9,204 nt of DNA from Ruminococcaceae bacterium UBA6413 (GTDB lineage: Bacteria; Bacillota; Clostridia; Oscillospirales; Ruminococcaceae). Under the pieces are notes generated by a model that saw nothing but the letters and a program-made list of their open reading frames with translations, did no database searches and was not told the DNA's origin. Positions 5,417-9,204 of the stretch are shown here, in pieces (the first letter of the stretch is position 1; each line of letters begins with the position of its first letter). The DNA lies in the NCBI GenBank assembly GCA_002437415.1, contig DJPL01000029.1, positions 1 to 9,204 on the forward strand, given 5' to 3'. A program made the position numbers and the translations under genes.

Positions 5417-6442
5417 ATGAATTACCGCAGTATATACAAGAAGAAAAAACGCAGAGCATTCCATATAACGGTCATTGCACTGATAATTATCGGCGGGCTT
5501 TACCTCAATATGACACTTCCGGCGCTGATAAGGAGCTCTGTACCGAGAGTCGATGTCATATTCCCGAAGCGCACAGAATATACACCGACCGTCACCTGCA
5601 GCGGCACAGTTGGGTATTCGGAGGTGAAAAAGGTCAGAGAAGAAATGCCGCTTATAATAAAAGAATATCCCGTGAATGTCGGTGACAGGGTCGATCAGGG
5701 ACAGACGATCGCTATCGTTGACAGGGACGCTGTGTGTGAGGCGCTTGCAAGCGTATACGGCGGCTCGGTTTCCGATGCGCTGACGCTCGCGGAGCTTGCC
5801 GACAGCATACCTCAGAGTATTGCGTCGCCTGTATCCGGTACAGTATGCGCATTGGCGGCGGTCGGTGAGCTTATTGACGCGGGAACAGACATCGCACAGA
5901 TAGGCGGAAAGGGCGCGCTTGTGCTGAATGCGGCAGTACCCGAGCGAAATCTCGCAAAGATAAAGAGCGGACAGACAGCCCGGCTCAGCGTTTCGTCCGC
6001 GGAGGGAACTTTCAGCGGTAAGGTGCTGAAGATAAGCGACAGTACAAGAAAGCAGTATCTTGGCTCGGTCGAAGAAACAGTCGCCGATGTGACTGTAAGC
6101 ATTGACGATCCATCCGACAAGCTGAAAAGCGGTGACAGTGGATATGCGGCTATCGAAACAGGTATAAAGCGGAATATAGTGACGCTTCCGTACAGTGCGG
6201 TAATGCAGGACGATAAGAGCGAATATATTTACGTCATTGAAGACGGCAGAGCGGTAAGACGTGATGTTGTAACCGGTCTTGAGATGGCAAAGGTGACACA
6301 GGTGTTCGGTGTAAGCGTTGAGGAAGAGGTAGTAAGGGATACAACAGGAGTAGCGGCAAACGCAGTGATTATGCGAAACCGAAAAGACAGCTCCGACAGC
6401 GGGAATATATCGGCAGAAAACGGTAAAACTATGACGGACTGA
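5417..6442 (+). CDS. HlyD/MacA-like efflux adaptor (membrane-fusion-type protein)
   Basis: A 341-residue membrane-anchored adaptor for a MacB-type exporter. A basic N-terminus (KKKKRR, 8-13) is followed by one membrane segment at about 16-38, placing the rest outside the cell. The two lipoyl-like halves are visible as VNVGDRVDQGQTIAIVD (86-102) and ASPVSGTVCALAAVGELIDAG (136-156). Only about 35 residues lie between them, so the coiled-coil hairpin is very short, as expected in a Gram-positive cell with no outer-membrane partner. A beta-barrel region follows (about 168-250) and a membrane-proximal domain ends near 318. The last 20 residues are polar. The ATG at 5417 was chosen over 5411 because GGAG is 7 nt before it but only 1 nt before the other. 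The permease follows 19 nt downstream. Confidence 0.9.
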   Translation: MNYRSIYKKKKRRAFHITVIALIIIGGLYLNMTLPALIRSSVPRVDVIFPKRTEYTPTVTCSGTVGYSEVKKVREEMPLIIKEYPVNVGDRVDQGQTIAIVDRDAVCEALASVYGGSVSDALTLAELADSIPQSIASPVSGTVCALAAVGELIDAGTDIAQIGGKGALVLNAAVPERNLAKIKSGQTARLSVSSAEGTFSGKVLKISDSTRKQYLGSVEETVADVTVSIDDPSDKLKSGDSGYAAIETGIKRNIVTLPYSAVMQDDKSEYIYVIEDGRAVRRDVVTGLEMAKVTQVFGVSVEEEVVRDTTGVAANAVIMRNRKDSSDSGNISAENGKTMTD

Positions 6443-6461
6443 AAAGAGCGGAGGTAGCGGT

Positions 6462-7631
6462 ATGGGTTTTACATCGGTAATGGCTGATATATGGAGAAGC
6501 AAAAGCAGGAGCGCGCTTACAATGAGCGCTGTCGCAATAGGTATCTTTTCCGTGACGGTGATATCGGCGGTCGGACAGATAGGTACTGCCAAGATAAACG
6601 AAAGCCTTGACGATATGGGCGTGAACTCGGTGCTTGTGGAGGCACAGGAGGCGGGAGTTACACTCGGAGATAACGATATTAAAAAGCTCGGCGGTTTAAG
6701 CGGAGTAACAGGCGCAATGCCGCTTATGGCGCAGGTCACCAAGTGCGAGCTTATCGAAAGCAATGTTTCGTGTATGGTGTGGGGTGTAAACGAAAAAGCC
6801 GATGAGATAATATCTATGAAGCCGATACACGGCAGGCTTATCAATGAGGAAGATGTGGAAAAAGCGGAGAACATCTGCGTTATAGACGACAAAATAGCGC
6901 TTGAAACATACGGCAGGACAAACATAGTCGGAAAGACGGTGAGCGTTAATTTCGGCGGCAGGTATAACGATTTTACAGTGATCGGTGTTGCCGAGTCGGG
7001 ATTAAGTCCTATACAGAATATGATGAATGACGCTGTGCCGTACTTCGTGTATATTCCTTACACGACCGCTCAGAGCATCTGCGGCAAGACAGACTATGAC
7101 AAGATCGCGGTACTGCTTGACAAGAGCGGTGACGGAGAAACGGCGATAGACGGAATAAAAGCCTGTATGGCTGATGTCAAGGGCGAGGGCAGTATAAAAA
7201 TCAGTGAGCTTCAAAGCCAGAAGAAACAGCTTGACGGAATACTGACTACCGCGACTTCGGCTCTGTCGTTCACGGCAGGAATATCGCTTGCGGTAGCTTC
7301 GGTGTCGGTTATGACGGCTATGCTTGTGAGTGTCGGTGAGCGCAAGCGTGAGATCGGCATAAAAAAGTCGCTCGGGGCAAGGAATATAAGAATAGTCGGC
7401 GAGTTCTTAGCCGAAAGCACGATGATATGCGTTATCGGCAGTATATTAGGCATTGCGGCAGGGTGCGCGGTGGCGTTTGTTATAGGGCTTGCGGTCGGTG
7501 AGAGCTTTGTTATGCAGACGGATATAATGCTTATCGCGGTTGGAGTGTCGGCGGTTATAGGTATGATTTCGGGTAGTTATCCGGCATATAAAGCGGCAAA
7601 GATGAAGCCGGTGGACGCGCTGAAAATGTAA
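6462..7631 (+). CDS. MacB-like ABC transporter permease (FtsX domain)
   Basis: A 389-residue permease of the MacB/FtsX class. TM1 spans about residues 18-40 (ALTMSAVAIGIFSVTVISAV). A large extracellular MacB-type core domain covers about 45-255. The C-terminal FtsX domain has TM segments at about 265-290, 320-345 and 354-372. The cytoplasmic coupling motif GERKREIGIKKSLGA (292-306) and the C-terminal SGSYPAYKAAKMKPVDALK (370-388) are typical and contact the ATPase. There is no fused ATPase domain, so the protein must use the separate subunit at 4452. GGAGG lies 7 nt before the ATG. It is co-transcribed with the adaptor. Likely cargo, by family, is a peptide, lipid-linked molecule or antibiotic; the sequence does not decide. 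Confidence 0.93.
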   Translation: MGFTSVMADIWRSKSRSALTMSAVAIGIFSVTVISAVGQIGTAKINESLDDMGVNSVLVEAQEAGVTLGDNDIKKLGGLSGVTGAMPLMAQVTKCELIESNVSCMVWGVNEKADEIISMKPIHGRLINEEDVEKAENICVIDDKIALETYGRTNIVGKTVSVNFGGRYNDFTVIGVAESGLSPIQNMMNDAVPYFVYIPYTTAQSICGKTDYDKIAVLLDKSGDGETAIDGIKACMADVKGEGSIKISELQSQKKQLDGILTTATSALSFTAGISLAVASVSVMTAMLVSVGERKREIGIKKSLGARNIRIVGEFLAESTMICVIGSILGIAAGCAVAFVIGLAVGESFVMQTDIMLIAVGVSAVIGMISGSYPAYKAAKMKPVDALKM

Positions 7632-7658
7632 AAATCCAAAAAAATTTTCCCTACCCCC

Positions 7659-7706
7659 TTGACAGCTAACGATTATTAGCTTATAATATAGCTAACGATC
7701 GTTAGC
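7659..7706 (+). promoter_or_regulatory. Consensus tetR promoter with two operator palindromes
   Basis: TTGACA (7659-7664) and TATAAT (7682-7687) are both perfect and 17 bp apart. The spacer is an imperfect palindrome GCTAACGATTATTAGC (7665-7680). A perfect 16-bp palindrome GCTAACGATCGTTAGC (7691-7706) lies just downstream of the -10, over the expected start near 7694. The centres are 26 bp apart. This is a classical layout for autorepression by the TetR protein encoded next, by blocking polymerase at both faces of the -10. Confidence 0.9.
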
Positions 7707-7713
7707 TTTTTTT
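7691..7713 (+). terminator. Operator hairpin with T7 run, possible terminator of the adaptor-permease transcript
   Basis: GCTAAC-GATC-GTTAGC forms a 6-bp stem with a 4-base loop followed by seven Ts (7707-7713). RNA arriving from the permease gene would carry the whole hairpin. RNA starting at the tetR promoter (near 7694) would lack most of the left arm. The stem is short, so efficiency is uncertain. No other terminator lies between the permease stop and tetR. Confidence 0.5.
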
Positions 7714-7729
7714 GTATCGAGGTGAATAT

Positions 7730-8407
7730 ATGAAAAAAGACTCCAAAAAGGAAGATACAAAACAACGCATACTTGACGAAGCGTTGCGGCTCTTTTCGCA
7801 GAGCGGTTATGACGCGGTGAGCGTAGAGCGCATAGCAACGGCGGTGGGGATAAAAGCGCCGTCGCTGTACAAGCATTTCAAAAGCAAGCAGGAGATATTT
7901 GGCGCCATCGTTGCGGAAACATACCGCAGGTATGACCTGTTCACGGACGGCATTGACGTGCACGTTTCCGAAAGCAAAGCCGATGAAAAGGTGTTTGAAG
8001 AAATATCTGAGGATAAGCTTGCCGAAAAAGTAAGACAGCTTATAGAATATTCACTGCACGATGAGTATGTCAGCCGTTTCAGACGTATGATGACGATAGA
8101 GCAGTTCAGAAACGCCGATTTTGCAAGAATGTACACCGAAAGGTACGTTGAAAGGCTTGTGCGTTATCATGCAGGATTGTTCAGGTTGCTTATAAAATCC
8201 GGTACGATAATCGGAGAAGATCCCGATACATTGGCACTGGAGTACACCGCTCCCGTGATCCTTATGGTCGAGATCTGTGACAGACAGCCCGAAAAGGAAG
8301 AAGTGTGCATGAAGAGAATAGACGCTCACGTCAGGAATTTTTTTCGTACATATTCTCCGCAGAAAGTAGCTATGTCAGAGAAAAGAGGCGGTAAGCATGA
8401 CAGATGA
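7730..8407 (+). CDS. TetR/AcrR family transcriptional regulator
   Basis: A 225-residue repressor. The N-terminal DNA-binding domain spans about residues 9-56: KQRILDEALRLFSQSGYDAVSV gives helix 1 and the turn, IATAVGIKAPSLYKHFKSK (35-53) the helix-turn-helix, with recognition helix near 43-49. The C-terminal ligand and dimerisation domain (about 60-208) is helical and of no specific subfamily I can name. The ATG at 7730 has GAGGTGA 7 nt upstream; a TTG six codons earlier is in frame but lies in the T-run of the operator hairpin. Autoregulation is strongly implied by the two palindromes at its promoter. Position after the exporter operon suggests control of export, but no matching operator is visible in the 5284-5416 control region. 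It overlaps the KTR gene by 11 bp. Confidence 0.93.
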   Translation: MKKDSKKEDTKQRILDEALRLFSQSGYDAVSVERIATAVGIKAPSLYKHFKSKQEIFGAIVAETYRRYDLFTDGIDVHVSESKADEKVFEEISEDKLAEKVRQLIEYSLHDEYVSRFRRMMTIEQFRNADFARMYTERYVERLVRYHAGLFRLLIKSGTIIGEDPDTLALEYTAPVILMVEICDRQPEKEEVCMKRIDAHVRNFFRTYSPQKVAMSEKRGGKHDR

Positions 8408-8582
8408 AAGTCGTTTTATACTGTGTCCCCATTGCAAGGCAAAAACAAGGGTAAAAATAACACAGGACACGGTGCTTAAACAGTTTCCGCTTTATTGCCC
8501 GAAATGCAGAAAAGAAAGCGTTATAAACGCGGAAAACTACATAATTACGTTAATTCAGACAGACGCTAAGACGCAGTGCTGA
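8397..8582 (+). CDS. Cysteine-rich KTR protein
   Basis: A 61-residue zinc-ribbon-like protein of the Cys-rich KTR family. Two knuckles, C-P-H-C (10-13) and C-P-K-C (34-37), can bind one zinc. Between them lies KTR at 16-18, the motif that names the family, then the conserved FPLYCPKC (30-37). The C-terminus DAKTQ (56-60) is also typical. Known members accompany conjugative elements and TetR genes in Firmicutes, but no function is established. The ATG lies inside the last codons of tetR, so translational coupling is likely. The ribosome site is weak (GAGGCGGTAAG). The last codons and the stop form part of the terminator stem at 8573, which is unusual. Confidence 0.88.
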   Translation: MTDESRFILCPHCKAKTRVKITQDTVLKQFPLYCPKCRKESVINAENYIITLIQTDAKTQC

Positions 8583-8614
8583 CCTATAATAAAGGCGGCA
8601 CTGCATTATTTTTT
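8573..8614 (+). terminator. Intrinsic terminator overlapping the KTR stop codon
   Basis: GCAGTGCTG pairs with CGGCACTGC over 9 bp (one G-U), then CC pairs with GG across a bulged A. The loop is TATAATAAA. The stem spans 8573-8604 and is followed by ATTATTTTTT to 8614. The left arm contains the last two KTR codons and the stop. The next gene's AAGAGG starts three bases after the T-run. The loop holds a perfect TATAAT (8585-8590) without a clear -35. Confidence 0.8.
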
Positions 8615-8631
8615 GAAAAGAGGTTTTTTAT

Positions 8632-9051
8632 ATGAAATTATATTTCAGGGACGGAGTTACTATCGCTACCACCGTTATGCTTATAGCGCTTGCAGGGTAC
8701 ATAATTTTTTGCATAGCAACGCGCAAGTCGACCGAGCACTGGGGGCTGAGAAGCCTTATACTGCTTATATTCGGGCTTGTTGTATGTTGCTTTGCCGCGA
8801 CCCGTGACGGGCTTGACAAGACTATTCAGAATACGATCGACGGAAGCTGTGCTCCCGGGTTGTTTCAGCTTATCAGTATACCGAACATAGTCGGCTGTAT
8901 CGGTGCGCTTGCGGTAATTGTCGGAATAATCGCAACGCCGATTGCAAAATCGCAGGCGGCGCGCGAGGTGTGGTTTTATGTTATGTCGGGCGGAATAACG
9001 CTTAAGATACTTACGGTGGAAATCGCAAGAATTATAGCGACGCTTGGATAA
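8632..9051 (+). CDS. Hypothetical four-helix membrane protein
   Basis: A 139-residue integral membrane protein that I do not recognise. Hydrophobic segments are seen at about 9-29, 40-57, 79-103 and 112-136, the last being partly amphipathic. Loops are short. Between TM2 and TM3 is a polar stretch TRDGLDKTIQNTIDGSC (57-73) that probably faces one side of the membrane. There are no catalytic or metal-binding motifs. AGAGG is 8 nt before the ATG. It follows the KTR terminator by only 17 nt, so it needs either terminator readthrough or a start inside the terminator loop. The flavodoxin-fold oxidoreductase begins 13 nt downstream and is probably co-transcribed, which may point to a membrane redox partnership. 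That link is inference. Confidence 0.75.
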   Translation: MKLYFRDGVTIATTVMLIALAGYIIFCIATRKSTEHWGLRSLILLIFGLVVCCFAATRDGLDKTIQNTIDGSCAPGLFQLISIPNIVGCIGALAVIVGIIATPIAKSQAAREVWFYVMSGGITLKILTVEIARIIATLG

Positions 9052-9064
9052 AAGAGGTATTGAT

Positions 9065-9204
9065 ATGATAATTACGGTGATACACGGAGCTGAGCACAAA
9101 GGCATTACATACTCTATGACAAAGGCTGTGCTTGACAAATTGGGGAATGACAACGAGATACACGAATTTTTTATGCCGGCTGACGGTCCGGACTATTGCG
9201 TCGG
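9065..9204 (+). CDS. NAD(P)H-dependent flavin oxidoreductase (flavodoxin fold), 3' end outside window
   Basis: The first 46 codons of a gene cut by the window edge. The start MIITVIHGAEHKGITYSM matches the first strand and phosphate loop of NAD(P)H-dependent FMN reductases, where I-x-G-S/x-x-x-K-G-x-T cradles the FMN phosphate. EFFMPADGPDYCVG matches the family's EFF-L/M-P-x-D-x-x-x-C-x-G segment that normally continues into a Cys-rich turn. By family it should reduce a small acceptor with NAD(P)H and FMN. GAGG lies 8 nt before the ATG. The gene follows the membrane protein by 13 nt. Confidence 0.82.
   Translation, partial: MIITVIHGAEHKGITYSMTKAVLDKLGNDNEIHEFFMPADGPDYCV

Noticed and set aside
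5384..6925. Open frame of 513 codons on the minus strand
   Set aside because: It lies antisense to the adaptor and permease genes, which have clear domains and ribosome sites. Its product has no recognisable domain and its start lacks a ribosome site.
7712..7729. TTG start for the TetR gene
   Set aside because: It lies within the T-run after the operator, upstream of the GAGGTGA that serves the ATG at 7730.
1..9204. Defence system, CRISPR array, toxin-antitoxin pair or mobile element
   Set aside because: No regularly spaced repeats, nuclease/transposase/integrase motifs or typical toxin-antitoxin gene pair can be read in any frame.

Overview
The window reads as chromosomal DNA of a Gram-positive anaerobe of the class Clostridia, perhaps the Ruminococcus / [Eubacterium] siraeum group. 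The placement is inferred from strong AGGAGG-type ribosome sites, consensus TTGACA/TATAAT promoters, moderate GC content and the protein families present (Cys-rich KTR protein, MacAB-like exporter without an outer membrane, PHP phosphoesterase). I see no CRISPR array, insertion sequence, integrase, phage gene or replication origin.

Left part (1-3030), mostly minus strand. A plus-strand terminator closes a gene outside the window. Next come a nitroreductase with a consensus promoter and about 450 bp holding only short, broken-looking minus-strand frames. A minus-strand operon then reads leftward from about 3030: a 37-codon Cys-rich ORF, an intrinsic terminator touching its stop codon, a cytidine deaminase-like enzyme, an alpha/beta hydrolase and a small four-helix membrane protein. 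Only about 20 nt separate the end of the terminator T-run from the deaminase start codon, so the operon looks controlled by conditional termination.

Middle (3030-4450). An intergenic stretch of about 390 bp without a convincing gene precedes a PHP-domain phosphoesterase with a good promoter. A bidirectional terminator separates this gene from a convergent tRNA-Arg(CCU) gene, whose own promoter is readable.

Right part (4450-9204). A MacAB/LolCDE-type export system is split across a divergent control region. On the minus strand are a small four-Cys protein and the ATPase, whose conserved N-terminus extends upstream of its first ATG. On the plus strand are a HlyD-like adaptor and a MacB-like permease. 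A TetR regulator follows with a textbook promoter bracketed by two operator palindromes; the second one plus seven Ts can also form a terminator for readthrough RNA. TetR overlaps a Cys-rich KTR gene whose C-terminal codons form part of an intrinsic terminator. A four-helix membrane protein and a truncated flavodoxin-fold oxidoreductase come last.

Most genes belong to ordinary families. The points worth attention are regulatory: two small Cys-rich ORFs that each end at a terminator standing directly in front of a gene with no clear promoter, the dual operator/terminator hairpin before tetR, and the non-AUG start implied for the ABC ATPase.
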